64,000 nt of DNA. Origin: Lapidilactobacillus wuchangensis (GTDB lineage: Bacteria > Bacillota > Bacilli > Lactobacillales > Lactobacillaceae). Shown here piece by piece: positions 7,537 to 15,966 of the stretch. The DNA lies in contig NZ_RHOU01000008.1 of the NCBI RefSeq assembly GCF_003946645.1, positions 1 through 64,000 on the forward strand, written 5' to 3'. Both the position numbers and the translations under genes were made by a program. Below the pieces are notes generated by a model that was not told where the DNA came from, did not search any database, and saw only the letters and a list, made by a program, of their open reading frames with translations. The stretch's first letter is position 1; each line of letters starts with the position of its first letter.

Positions 7537-9270
7537 TTACTGCGGCATTGATTCCTGTTCAATCGCTGCTGCTTGTTGGTTAATTGCCTTGATGATGGCC
7601 AAGTCCAGTTTCGGTTGACGCTCATAAGTACATAGCCCATTTTGTTCTTGCTCCACATCATAAAGTTGCGTGTAGCAGAAACCTAACATTTTCGGATGTT
7701 GCAAGAGGACTTCAACTAAGCCACGATAACGGGCAATGAAGGCCGGCACATCTTGGGGTGTGTCTCCGTAGCCCCAAGCCTTTTTAGCCGCAGCTGGCTT
7801 AGCTTCCGGCCACTTGATCCCGCCGAATTCGCTCACACAAAATGGCTGCCCCAGCTGGTAATGTTGGCGGGCATCATGTTCATCCCAGAACTCGCCATTG
7901 GTTTGCGGGCCACTGAAATGTGCCTTTAAAACAGCCGGATCTTGCGCATAATCGTGCACGTCATAAATATCCGTGATCACATGATAGTTGCCACTGGTAT
8001 CAATGCAAGGTCGCGTCGGATCAATACTTTTAGTTACTTGATAGAGCAACTTTAATAATTCCGGACGTTGCGGCCGGGCTTGATAATCCCAAGTTTCGTT
8101 AAAAGGACACCAAGTCACAATCGCAGGATGATTGAAATCTCGAGCCAAAATCGTCTGCCATTCTGGTAAAAAGTCCGTCGTCGCCCGAGCATCGGAGAAA
8201 TCCAAGCCCCAATTTGCCATCTCACCCCAAACCAAGTACCCAGCTTGATCACAGTGATAAAGATAACGCGGTTCGAACGCCTTCTCGTGCAACCGCGCCC
8301 CATTAAAACCAGCCGCCTGCCCTAAAGCAATGTCACGTTTCAAATCAGCATCTGTTGGCGCCGTGTAAATTCCTTGGGGATAAAAACCTTGATCAAGCAC
8401 AAAACGTTGAAAAACTGGCCGCTTATTTAGCCGAAATTGATAACCGGTCAGGCTCACTTCGCGCATTCCAAAATAACTCTGAACTTGATCAACGCCATAA
8501 GTCAAGCTAACATCATACAGGCGACCATGGCCCACTTCCCATAGATGCAATTCGGCTAGTGGAATCGTCAGTATGCCAGTGCCATTGAGTAGCGTCAGTT
8601 CACCAGTCCCGCAAAGCCGCCCCTGATAACTGATTTCCGCCTGAACGGTGCCTTGACCAACAGCTTGAATTTTCAAAGCCACTTGTTGACCAGCGATATT
8701 AGGATAAAATTGCACCGCTTGTAAATGTTGCTGCGGCATGAACTCCAGCCAAACGGTCTGCCAAATCCCGGTCGTACGCGTATAGTCACAGCCCCGCGAG
8801 TAATAAAAGCGGCTTTGCTTCCCCACAGGTTGCCGACCAGAGCGTGGGTCATCAGCAGCATAAACGGTCAGTCGATTGGTGCCAGCTTGCACATAATCAT
8901 TAATATCGAAATAAAACGGCGCATAGCCACCACGATGCTGGCCGACTTCTTGCCCATTAATAAATACCCGACACTCATAATCTACGGCGCCAAAATGCAA
9001 GCGCACTACCTGCTGTAATTCAGCAGCCGTAAATTCTAACGTTTGCTGATACCAAACTGCCGGCATAAAATCGTGAAAGTTAAGACCACTCAGCTCACTT
9101 TCAGGACAAAACGGCACTTGAATCTGCTCAGGAAATTCACCAGTCCGATAAAATTCGCGATCAAGTCCACTATTTCCAAAGTCAAAAGCAAATTGCCACC
9201 AGCCATTGAGATTACGCCACTGCGAGCGTTGAAATTGTGGCTGTGGAAATTCAGGACGAGGAATTGTCAT
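7537..9270 (-). CDS. Glycoside hydrolase family 2 (beta-galactosidase/glucuronidase-like)
   Basis: A 577-residue cytoplasmic enzyme with the GH2 order: N-terminal jelly-roll sugar-binding domain (about 1-175), immunoglobulin-like domain (180-275), and TIM barrel (280-570). The acid/base Glu is in WCPFNETWD (Glu392 from the chosen start) and the nucleophile in CVSEFGG (Glu481). At this length it resembles short beta-glucuronidase or beta-galactosidase-like enzymes rather than LacZ; the glycoside is not deducible. I start at the ATG at 9270 because AGGAGG precedes it by 7 bases. The divergent AraC regulator next door probably controls it in response to the sugar. No transporter is linked. Confidence 0.9.
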   Translation of the reverse strand: MTIPRPEFPQPQFQRSQWRNLNGWWQFAFDFGNSGLDREFYRTGEFPEQIQVPFCPESELSGLNFHDFMPAVWYQQTLEFTAAELQQVVRLHFGAVDYECRVFINGQEVGQHRGGYAPFYFDINDYVQAGTNRLTVYAADDPRSGRQPVGKQSRFYYSRGCDYTRTTGIWQTVWLEFMPQQHLQAVQFYPNIAGQQVALKIQAVGQGTVQAEISYQGRLCGTGELTLLNGTGILTIPLAELHLWEVGHGRLYDVSLTYGVDQVQSYFGMREVSLTGYQFRLNKRPVFQRFVLDQGFYPQGIYTAPTDADLKRDIALGQAAGFNGARLHEKAFEPRYLYHCDQAGYLVWGEMANWGLDFSDARATTDFLPEWQTILARDFNHPAIVTWCPFNETWDYQARPQRPELLKLLYQVTKSIDPTRPCIDTSGNYHVITDIYDVHDYAQDPAVLKAHFSGPQTNGEFWDEHDARQHYQLGQPFCVSEFGGIKWPEAKPAAAKKAWGYGDTPQDVPAFIARYRGLVEVLLQHPKMLGFCYTQLYDVEQEQNGLCTYERQPKLDLAIIKAINQQAAAIEQESMPQ

Positions 9271-9306
9271 CGTCATACCTCCTAGTATTTCGTTTAACAT
9301 AGTTGT

Positions 9307-9334
9307 AGTATACAATCAGGATTGATTTAAACAA
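9307..9334 (-). promoter_or_regulatory. GH2 gene promoter
   Basis: On the minus strand, TTGTTT (9329-9334) and TATACT (9307-9312) are separated by 16 bp, in the 99-bp space shared with the AraC-type regulator. Confidence 0.65.
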
Positions 9335-9369
9335 GCAACTTTTCACGCAAAAAAGGGTGGTATTCACGC

Positions 9370-10185
9370 ATGGAAGAAGAGATTCTCAGTTTTTTACCCG
9401 GACAGTTTCTGCGGCCAGATATTTTCTTTATCGAATTAGCCGGCGTCACCTTTCCTTTTGCGAACTATCACGTTCAGCGACCGCAATCAGCCATCAACTG
9501 TTTGGAATACGTCATTGCCGGGCAAGGGACCATTCAACTTGATCAAGCAACTTACCAAGCCAAGGCTGGCCAGGTTTATTTGTTACCCCAAGGCCATGAC
9601 CACCATTATTGGTCTGACCCGCAACAGCCTTGGCATAAATTATGGCTTAATTTTCGCGGTACTTTGCCAACTAGTTTATTGCAAGCGTATGGCCTATTAC
9701 AGCAGCCGCTTTTTAACGGGCAAGGTTTGGCCCCTTACTTTCAGGAATTATTGCGAATTTGCCGCCACCAAGAACTAACACCACGCGCCAGAACTAGTGC
9801 GGCGACAACAGCCTTCGAAGCACTCCTGCAACAACTCTTTCTCAACAACCAAATTCAAACGCAAATTCCCATGACGGTCCAGCAGGCGCAAATTTATATT
9901 GACCATCATTTAAATCAACCGCTGAAATTACCGCAACTGGCGCAACTCGTGGGCCTATCGCCAGCACAATTAACCCGCCAATTTCAGCAAGTTTTGGCCC
10001 AAACACCTTACGCCTATTATTTGCAGCAACGCTTAACCATGGCCCAAACTTTATTACGCGGCACGGACCTACCAATTAAGGTGATCGCCGATCGATTAGC
10101 GTTCAATGATGTGCACTATTTTGCTAACTTATTCAAAAATAAATTAGGCGTTACGCCATATCAATGGCGCCAACAAAATAGATAG
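9370..10185 (+). CDS. AraC-family transcriptional regulator
   Basis: A 271-residue regulator with an N-terminal cupin-like effector domain (about 15-110; GQGTIQLDQATYQAKAGQ, LLPQGHDHHYW) and a C-terminal pair of helix-turn-helix motifs (about 165-268; LAQLVGLSPAQLTRQFQQ and VIADRLAFNDVHYFANLFK). This is the typical sugar-responsive AraC/RhaS layout. Divergent orientation 99 bp from the GH2 gene suggests it activates that gene when the matching sugar binds. The ribosome-binding site AGGGTGG is modest. Confidence 0.88.
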   Translation: MEEEILSFLPGQFLRPDIFFIELAGVTFPFANYHVQRPQSAINCLEYVIAGQGTIQLDQATYQAKAGQVYLLPQGHDHHYWSDPQQPWHKLWLNFRGTLPTSLLQAYGLLQQPLFNGQGLAPYFQELLRICRHQELTPRARTSAATTAFEALLQQLFLNNQIQTQIPMTVQQAQIYIDHHLNQPLKLPQLAQLVGLSPAQLTRQFQQVLAQTPYAYYLQQRLTMAQTLLRGTDLPIKVIADRLAFNDVHYFANLFKNKLGVTPYQWRQQNR

Positions 10186-10227
10186 TGGACAACTTAATTA
10201 TTTTTTCACGAAAACACTAAAAATACC

Positions 10228-10257
10228 TTGACAGTTGACGTCGGCAGCGCTTACAAT
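10228..10257 (+). promoter_or_regulatory. Promoter of the XRE-TPR regulator
   Basis: TTGACA (10228-10233) and TACAAT (10252-10257) with 18-bp spacing lie about 170 bp upstream of the gene, implying a long leader that contains a perfect TGACTGG/CCAGTCA hairpin near 10309-10329. Confidence 0.75.
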
Positions 10258-10424
10258 AATTCTGATGTATACTAAAGAAAAATATTATCATCAATTCGAA
10301 CGGAGGCTGACTGGTAAATTTCCAGTCATTGAAAGTGGCGAAACTTTTCGGCACTAGTTTTTGATTGATTAAAAATAATGCTTAAGATCACCAATTTGAA
10401 GTATGACGGGATTTAAACAGGAAT

Positions 10425-11327
10425 GTGATGGGATTTATGAATATTGAAAGATTTGTTTTAACACGCAAGAAAATGGGCTTTTCCCAGCAAGAACTTGCCG
10501 CAGGGATTTGTACCCAGGCAACTTTAAGCCGTTTGGAAAATAATGGGCAGATTCCGACAATGAAGATTCTGATCCAATTATGCCGGCGTTTGCAGTTAAC
10601 GCTGGATGAACTTTTCCCTAAAGTCGGCGTTCCTGAATCTCAATTGAACCAAAAAATGGATCGTGCCGAGTTTAATTTCGTAACTAGTGAATACGAAGCA
10701 GCTCAAAAAATTGTCGATACAATCGATGAACAGGATGTAACCAACGACGAACAACACTGGCGTTTCCTTTACTTACGTGGTTATTTATCGACTTTGTTAG
10801 ACCGGCCAATTACTGATGCTTTGTTTGATTTCAATCAAATCTTAATGGCTCCTGAACACGCCCCACTGATTTATAAGTTACTAGCCCACACTGGTTGTGG
10901 CATGGCTTATGCACATCATCAACAAATTGATAAAGCCGATTTTTATTTTAGCAAGGTGATCGATCAGATTTACCAATGCCCGATTCAATCCACTAAAGAT
11001 GTTTGGCGCGTATTGAGTATTGTCTATAATTGTGGCGATTTCTACGGTGCGTATAAGAAGAATTATGTGGTTAGCGACGAATTGTTACATTATGCTATTT
11101 CAATTTGCTCGGATAATCATGTCACCTACTATTTAGCGAAAATTCAGTATCAATTGGCCTTGAATGCCATCGCCCAGGAAAAAGATGTGGCGACAGTGCT
11201 CGCTTATATTGAAGATTCACGGGCATTCTCTCGCATTAATGGCAATCACATTATGCTGAAACAATTAGCAGATCTGCAAAAGCAACTTTATCCAGAAACA
11301 ATCCTAAATACTAAAACTTTATTTTAA
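10425..11327 (+). CDS. XRE-family regulator with C-terminal TPR-like helices (Rgg/RRNPP-like)
   Basis: A 300-residue protein. Residues 5-65 form an XRE helix-turn-helix (GFSQQELAAGICTQATLSRLE). The rest (about 75-295) is helical and repeat-like, the build of the Rgg/PlcR peptide-sensing group, where the C-terminal half binds a short secreted peptide. Whether this one senses a peptide is inference; no peptide gene lies beside it. The start is uncertain: ATG at 10425 or the in-frame ATG at 10437. The unusually long leader is noted separately. Confidence 0.75.
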   Translation: MMGFMNIERFVLTRKKMGFSQQELAAGICTQATLSRLENNGQIPTMKILIQLCRRLQLTLDELFPKVGVPESQLNQKMDRAEFNFVTSEYEAAQKIVDTIDEQDVTNDEQHWRFLYLRGYLSTLLDRPITDALFDFNQILMAPEHAPLIYKLLAHTGCGMAYAHHQQIDKADFYFSKVIDQIYQCPIQSTKDVWRVLSIVYNCGDFYGAYKKNYVVSDELLHYAISICSDNHVTYYLAKIQYQLALNAIAQEKDVATVLAYIEDSRAFSRINGNHIMLKQLADLQKQLYPETILNTKTLF

Positions 11328-11332
11328 CCACG

Positions 11333-11370
11333 GACCTAGCTGAGCATTTATTTGATGAGCTAGGTCTTTT
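11333..11370 (+). terminator. Terminator of the XRE-TPR gene
   Basis: GACCTAGCT/AGCTAGGTC hairpin followed by TTTTATT. Confidence 0.85.
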
Positions 11371-11410
11371 ATTCATGATTTGTTGGCGGAGGAACAGTTG
11401 CTCCCTAGTT

Positions 11411-11477
11411 GTGAGCGGCAGGGGCCTAGCGATTTTGTGGGCGTGGAACGCTGTGGCCATCGATTTGAGCTTTAACT
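11411..11477 (-). repeat. Structured repeat, 3' fragment (copy 5f)
   Basis: The 3' part of a type 2 element, starting in element orientation at AGCTCAAATC and ending in the GGCCCCTGCCGCTC arm. It follows full copy 5 directly and is of a different subtype from it. Confidence 0.75.
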
Positions 11478-11481
11478 AGTT

Positions 11482-11654
11482 TTAGGCAGAATAGCGGACA
11501 ACTCCGTTGCGGCCGGCGGGTTGTGGAACGCTGCCGACATTGATTTGAGCTTATTGCTGACGCAACAATCTCAAATACAAGTCTTCTTCTAACTACTAAA
11601 GCAGCAAGAAGAATTTGGCGGCTGACAACCCGGCGGCCTCCACTACGTTTTGAG
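11482..11654 (-). repeat. Structured dispersed repeat, copy 5 (CCGCCGG subtype)
   Basis: A full copy with arms CCGCCGGGTTGT/ACAACCCGCCGG. P2 is TTCTTGCTGCTTT with imperfect partner. It faces copy 6 across a centre with the conserved hairpins. Confidence 0.85.
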
Positions 11655-11751
11655 TTAATCTTAGCCCACTTTAAATTTGGTTGATATCAAGGCAATACTA
11701 GCAAAGTTAGATACCAATCGCTCAGCAACTACCTCGTTAAACTAACAAAAT

Positions 11752-11838
11752 AATCACCACTATTTGGCTAAAACAGATTGTGATGATACAAAAAGGTGTG
11801 ACAACCTCTATTGAGAGAATAGGGTCGTCACATCTTTT
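11752..11838. terminator. Central hairpins of the second divergent repeat pair
   Basis: ATCACCAC/GTGATGAT-type hairpin followed by GTGTGACAACC/GGTCGTCACA and T6. The layout and text match the centre near 4,882-4,966, showing that the centre belongs to the repeat unit. Confidence 0.7.
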
Positions 11839-11938
11839 TTCTGATACTGTTCAACTAGTATATTGCTAATTGAATTGAGTTAATGAATCCCACTATCATT
11901 GCCTTAACCACTAGCAAAGATAAAGTGAGCCAAATCAA

Positions 11939-12106
11939 CTCCAGACGGAATGTAGGGATCTTGGCGTCAGCCGCCAAATTATCGTTGGTGCTTTAGCACT
12001 TACGATAAGACCTGTATTGGAGACTTTGTGTAACAAAGGCTTCAATCAGCGTCGGCCGCGTTCCACGACAAGCAGCCCGCAATGCAGTCAGACACAATTC
12101 TATTTA
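11939..12106 (+). repeat. Structured dispersed repeat, copy 6 (type 1)
   Basis: A full copy. P2 is ATCGTTGGTGC/GCACTTACGAT and P3 is ATTGGAG/CTTCAAT, both altered relative to copy 4 with pairing kept. The 5' flank (GTTAATGAATCCCACTATCATTG) matches the flank of copy 4. Confidence 0.85.
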
Positions 12107-12466
12107 TCATCTTCACTAATGTTTTTAAACACGTTCAACACATCTTTGCTCACTTCCTCAAAATTTTATGCCAATCATCACCGCAATCGCTTCCTTTAGC
12201 GAATTTCCGACACTTGTTTTTCTGCTAACTCTAAATTTCCGCTGCTTCTGCCAACAATTACTGCTTTTAAAGCTTGACAACCAGAACGCCATTCAGTAGA
12301 ATGCAGGTAAGTTAAAATGCCACAAAGCAAATAGAGGTCGCATGAATCACTACGCTTGGGAAGTGTCCAAACACGTTGAACCAAGTCTAAGGAGGATTGC
12401 CGAAATTGTCGCGAGTTTTGGAAGTCGCGGCGGTTGGGGCAACAGTTGAAAGGCTGTTGAACTGTC
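12107..12466. other. Intergenic region without a convincing gene
   Basis: About 360 bp between repeat copy 6 and the promoter at 12467. The minus strand has an open stretch (12196-12384 and beyond), but no ribosome-binding site or recognisable domain. It may be a decayed gene. Confidence 0.3.
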
Positions 12467-12497
12467 TTGACAGGTTACTGTCAGGGAGCGCTATGAT
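12467..12497 (+). promoter_or_regulatory. Promoter upstream of glnPH
   Basis: TTGACA (12467-12472) and TATGAT (12492-12497), 19-bp spacing. The predicted transcript reaches a strong terminator before the gene. Confidence 0.65.
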
Positions 12498-12549
12498 TTT
12501 TGGGATGATTCGCACGACGAATTTAATCATTCAGTTTTAAAATTATGGT

Positions 12550-12590
12550 AAAGACCTTTATTGAAGTTACATTCAATAAAGGTCTTTTTG
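12550..12590 (+). terminator. Leader terminator (attenuator or end of a small RNA)
   Basis: A 16-bp perfect stem (AAAGACCTTTATTGAA with its complement) followed by T5 lies between the promoter at 12467 and glnPH at 12650. Either glnPH is controlled by read-through or a roughly 85-nt RNA ends here. Confidence 0.8.
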
Positions 12591-12649
12591 TTGGCTCTTA
12601 ACATTGGAATTGGCGATAATTAAGCCAACGACACTAGGAGGAGTTCATC

Positions 12650-14230
12650 ATGAAGCAACATCGCAATTTTTTGGTTTGGTTAGGGTTATTGTTCTTGGCA
12701 CTACTGGCAATTCCCACACAAACTAGTCAAGCTGCCGACAACACATTCAAGGTCGGCATGGAAGCTGGCTATCCACCATTTAACTGGACCCAAACGGACA
12801 GCAGCAATGGTGCCGTGCAAATCCAAGGCTCATCATCTTACGCCGGTGGTTACGACGTGCAAATGGCTAAGAAAGTTGCCCAATCTTTAGGCAAGAAATT
12901 AGTCGTGGTCAAAACCAGTTGGGATGGTTTAGCACCAGCCCTGACTTCTGGCAAAATCGATGCCATCATCGCCGGGATGTCGCCCACACCAGAACGACGC
13001 CGAACTATCGACTTTAGCGACACCTACTACAAATCACAACTGGTTATTATTGTCCGCAAAAACGGCAAATACGCTGACGCCACAAAGTTAAGTGATTTCA
13101 AGGGTGCCAAATTAACTGGCCAATTAAACACTTATCATTACACGGCCTTAAATCAAATTAAAGGTGTCATCAAAGAGCCTGCCATGAAAGACTTTCCTTC
13201 AATGCGGGTGGCTTTGGAATCAGGCACTATCGACGGCTACGTTTCCGAAAAACCTGAAGGCATTAGTGTGACCCGGGCAAATCCTAACGTGAAAATGCTC
13301 GAGTTCAAGGGTAACAACGGTTTCCACACCAACCCGGCTGACACCGACTTAGCCATTGGCTTACGCAAGAACGATCCTAACAAAGCTAAAATCAATGCGG
13401 CCTTGGCTAAGATCACACCTCAAGAACGTGACCAAATTATGACCAAAGCTGTTGAACAACAACCACAAAGTAAAAGCTCAGGCAACTGGGTGATTGCTTT
13501 ATTGAAGCAATATGGTGGCATGTTGGCTAGTGGGACTGGGATTACTTTGTTGATTTCCATGGTCGGGACAATTGTCGGCTTCATTATTGGTCTTTTGGTC
13601 GGCATCGTTCGGACGATTCCTCGGTCTGGTTCCAAAGCTCGCCGCGGTTTATTACGAGTGGTTGATTGGTTGCTTTCAGTCTATATCGAAGTTTTCCGTG
13701 GCACGCCAATGATCGTTCAGGCGGCAGTTGTTTATTACGGTGCTGCCCAGGCATTCGGTTGGAACATGAATCGATTGGCCGCTGCTTTAGTAATTGTTTC
13801 CGTCAATACTGGGGCTTACTTGGCCGAAATCATGCGTGGTGGGATCATCGCCGTGGATGCTGGTCAATTCGAAGCTGCTCATGCGTTAGGCATGACTCAC
13901 TTGCAAACGATGAACAAAATTATTTTGCCGCAAGCAATTCGCAATAGTTTACCCGCTGTCACCAATGAATTCGTGATCAACATTAAGGATACATCAGTTT
14001 TAAGTGTCATTTCCGTCTCTGAATTATTCTTCCAAGGCTCAACTATTGCCGGTCAGAACTTCCAGTTCTTCCACACTTACCTGATTATCTCCGCCATTTA
14101 TTTGATCTTAACTTTCACGATTACTCGCATTCTCCGTGCCATCGAAAAACACATGGCTGGCCCTCAGAACTACAATTTAATGGCGAACCAAGATCAAGTT
14201 TCAGTTCCTAAGAATAATCCCGAGGTGTAA
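12650..14230 (+). CDS. glnP: Amino-acid (glutamine-type) ABC transporter, fused binding protein and permease
   Basis: A 526-residue fusion. Residues 1-28 are a signal peptide ([16 protein letters not shown]), 30-265 a family 3 solute-binding domain ([32 protein letters not shown]), and about 290-510 a permease with the EAA-type loop ([22 protein letters not shown]). The binding domain therefore sits outside the membrane, tethered to its own channel, as in GlnPH/GlnP of lactic acid bacteria. The likely substrates are glutamine and glutamate, inferred from the family. AGGAGGAG precedes the ATG. The ATPase gene glnQ follows after 2 bp. Expression may depend on read-through of the leader terminator. 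Confidence 0.9.
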   Translation: MKQHRNFLVWLGLLFLALLAIPTQTSQAADNTFKVGMEAGYPPFNWTQTDSSNGAVQIQGSSSYAGGYDVQMAKKVAQSLGKKLVVVKTSWDGLAPALTSGKIDAIIAGMSPTPERRRTIDFSDTYYKSQLVIIVRKNGKYADATKLSDFKGAKLTGQLNTYHYTALNQIKGVIKEPAMKDFPSMRVALESGTIDGYVSEKPEGISVTRANPNVKMLEFKGNNGFHTNPADTDLAIGLRKNDPNKAKINAALAKITPQERDQIMTKAVEQQPQSKSSGNWVIALLKQYGGMLASGTGITLLISMVGTIVGFIIGLLVGIVRTIPRSGSKARRGLLRVVDWLLSVYIEVFRGTPMIVQAAVVYYGAAQAFGWNMNRLAAALVIVSVNTGAYLAEIMRGGIIAVDAGQFEAAHALGMTHLQTMNKIILPQAIRNSLPAVTNEFVINIKDTSVLSVISVSELFFQGSTIAGQNFQFFHTYLIISAIYLILTFTITRILRAIEKHMAGPQNYNLMANQDQVSVPKNNPEV

Positions 14231-14232
14231 TC

Positions 14233-14985
14233 ATGGAAAACGAAAAAATTATTACTGTTGCGCATTTAGAGAAAACTTTTGGTGATCACCAAGTACTGAA
14301 GGATATTAATCTTGAAGTTAATCGTGGCGAAGTGTTATCAATTATTGGTGCTTCTGGTTCCGGTAAATCAACTTTACTGCGCTGCATTAATTTGCTTGAA
14401 CAGCCAACCAGTGGTGATATTAAGTTTCACGATCAAAGCATTCTCACCAGTGACTTCGACATGACTGATTATCGCGCCAAAGTCGGGATGGTTTTTCAAT
14501 CCTTTAATTTATTTAATAATTTAAATGTGCTCCAGAATTGCGTGATCGGCCAAACGACCGTCTTAAAGCGTGATCCTGAAGCAGCCAAAAAAGTGGCTTT
14601 AGAGCAATTAGACAAGGTTGGCATGTCACCATACGTGAACGCGAAACCAGCCCAATTATCTGGTGGTCAAAAGCAACGGGTAGGTATTGCTCGGGCTGTT
14701 TCCATGAATCCTGAAGTTTTACTCTTTGATGAGCCAACTTCAGCTTTGGACCCGGAAATGGTCGATGACGTCCTGGATTCAATGCGGGCCTTAGCTCACA
14801 CCGGTTTAACCATGATCCTCGTCACTCATGAAATGGCCTTTGCCCGTGATATTTCTGACCACGTTGTTTTCATGGATCAAGGCGTAATTGCCGAAGAAGG
14901 TTCTGCTCAAGAAATCTTCACCAACCCGCAAAAGGAACGGACGCAAACCTTCTTGAAGCGCTATTTACAAGGTGGCATGCGCTAA
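14233..14985 (+). CDS. glnQ: Amino-acid ABC transporter ATP-binding protein
   Basis: A 250-residue ABC ATPase: Walker [10 protein letters not shown] (39-47), Q-loop VFQSFNLF, signature [14 protein letters not shown], Walker [15 protein letters not shown] and the switch His in LVTHEM. All are intact. It belongs to the polar amino-acid uptake class and drives the fused permease encoded just upstream with 2 bp between stop and start. Its ribosome-binding site (GAGGTG) lies inside the end of glnP, indicating translational coupling. Confidence 0.93.
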   Translation: MENEKIITVAHLEKTFGDHQVLKDINLEVNRGEVLSIIGASGSGKSTLLRCINLLEQPTSGDIKFHDQSILTSDFDMTDYRAKVGMVFQSFNLFNNLNVLQNCVIGQTTVLKRDPEAAKKVALEQLDKVGMSPYVNAKPAQLSGGQKQRVGIARAVSMNPEVLLFDEPTSALDPEMVDDVLDSMRALAHTGLTMILVTHEMAFARDISDHVVFMDQGVIAEEGSAQEIFTNPQKERTQTFLKRYLQGGMR

Positions 14986-15035
14986 GCAGTTTCAGTTTTT
15001 GCCGTAGCAATTAATCAAATGCTTCGTCCAAATAA

Positions 15036-15079
15036 AAATACCGCGTTGACAGCATAGAGACTGTTGACGCGGTATTTTT
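15036..15079 (+). terminator. Terminator of the glnPQ operon
   Basis: ATACCGCGT/ACGCGGTAT hairpin with T5 after it. Confidence 0.85.
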
Positions 15080-15141
15080 AGTGTTTAAAAAGTTCAAATT
15101 TCAGCCAAAATTAAAAACCATTAAAATCTAGTGAAGACGTT

Positions 15142-15310
15142 AAAACAGCATTGCGTCTGACTCCATTGCGGGCTTGCTGGTTGTGGAACGCGGCCGGCAT
15201 CGATTGATTGCCAATTTTTCAAATTGTCATCAATACGAGCCTTATACTAAGCGATAAATCGCTAAGTATAATTTGGCGGCTGACAACCACGCCCTCCATT
15301 CCGTCTGAAG
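15142..15310 (-). repeat. Structured dispersed repeat, copy 7 (type 1)
   Basis: A full copy on the minus strand with GGTTGT/ACAACC arms. P2 is TATACTTAGCGA/TCGCTTAGTATA: its bases differ from all others while pairing is kept. It is the left member of the pair with copy 8. Confidence 0.85.
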
Positions 15311-15408
15311 TCGAGGTTGTTCACTTCAACTTTGTTAGTTATTAAGACAGTTATAGTGTGACTAATCAATTTGATTTAAATTGCAATGCTAACTGAATAG
15401 TAAATCAA

Positions 15409-15460
15409 AGAGCCAGTTTGACATTCCTGGTTTTATCCAGAAAGCTTGTCAAACAGGCTC
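15409..15460. other. Central hairpin of the copy 7 / copy 8 pair
   Basis: GAGCC-GTTTGACA and TGTCAAAC-GGCTC pair across a 24-base interior. The position matches the hairpin of the other pair centres, but the sequence is different and lacks a strong T run. Confidence 0.6.
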
Positions 15461-15519
15461 ACTTAGTTTACATCAATCTTTTTTTCTAAATAGTGATGCT
15501 GAATTTTGTTAGTTTCACC

Positions 15520-15676
15520 AAGGTGGTTGCTGGGCGATTGGCGTCAGCTGTGAAATTTGTCTTGCTGCTTTAGCAGCTAGTCAAAGCCTCGTATTTGAAA
15601 CAATTTGGTTTGTAATTGGTTCAAATCGACGGCCACAGCGTTCCACGCCAGTAAAATCGCCCAGCAAACACCATTC
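15520..15676 (+). repeat. Structured dispersed repeat, copy 8 (type 2)
   Basis: A full copy with outer arms TTGCTGGGCGATT/AATCGCCCAGCAA and inner GCTGTG (15547-15552) with CACAGC (15634-15639), where copy 4 has GCCG/CGGC. Confidence 0.85.
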
Positions 15677-15755
15677 TAATTAAGGAAGACTTGGCACGAT
15701 CTCTATTCCATCAACTCAGCCCTTATATCAACTAAACCTAAAGTGGACTAGTTTA

Positions 15756-15931
15756 GCCCAAAACGCAGTGGAGGCCGCCGGGTTGTCAGTCGCCAAATTC
15801 TTCTTGCCGCTTCAGCGGTTAGAAGAAGGCTTGTATTTGAGATTGTTGCGCAGCAATAAGCTCAAATCAACGCCGGCAACGTTCCACAACCCGCCGGTCG
15901 CAACGGAGTTGTCCGCTATTCTGCCCAAAAC
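15756..15931 (+). repeat. Structured dispersed repeat, copy 9 (CCGCCGG subtype)
   Basis: A full copy with arms GCCGGGTTGT/ACAACCCGCCGG and P2 TTCTTGCCGC/GCGGTTAGAA. It stands 80 bp after copy 8 in the same orientation and ends 36 bp from the stop of sbcC. Confidence 0.85.
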
Positions 15932-15966
15932 CAATTCAGATTCCAAGCCAAGCAATGGCCACACCA

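Noticed and set aside
10300-10360. Short CTG-initiated frame after GGAGG in the regulator leader
   Set aside because: The spacing to GGAGG is too short, and a hairpin explains the sequence better.
12196-12384. Minus-strand frame of 62 codons upstream of glnPH
   Set aside because: No ribosome-binding site and no recognisable domain; the open stretch continues upstream without a start. It may be a decayed gene but cannot be supported as one.
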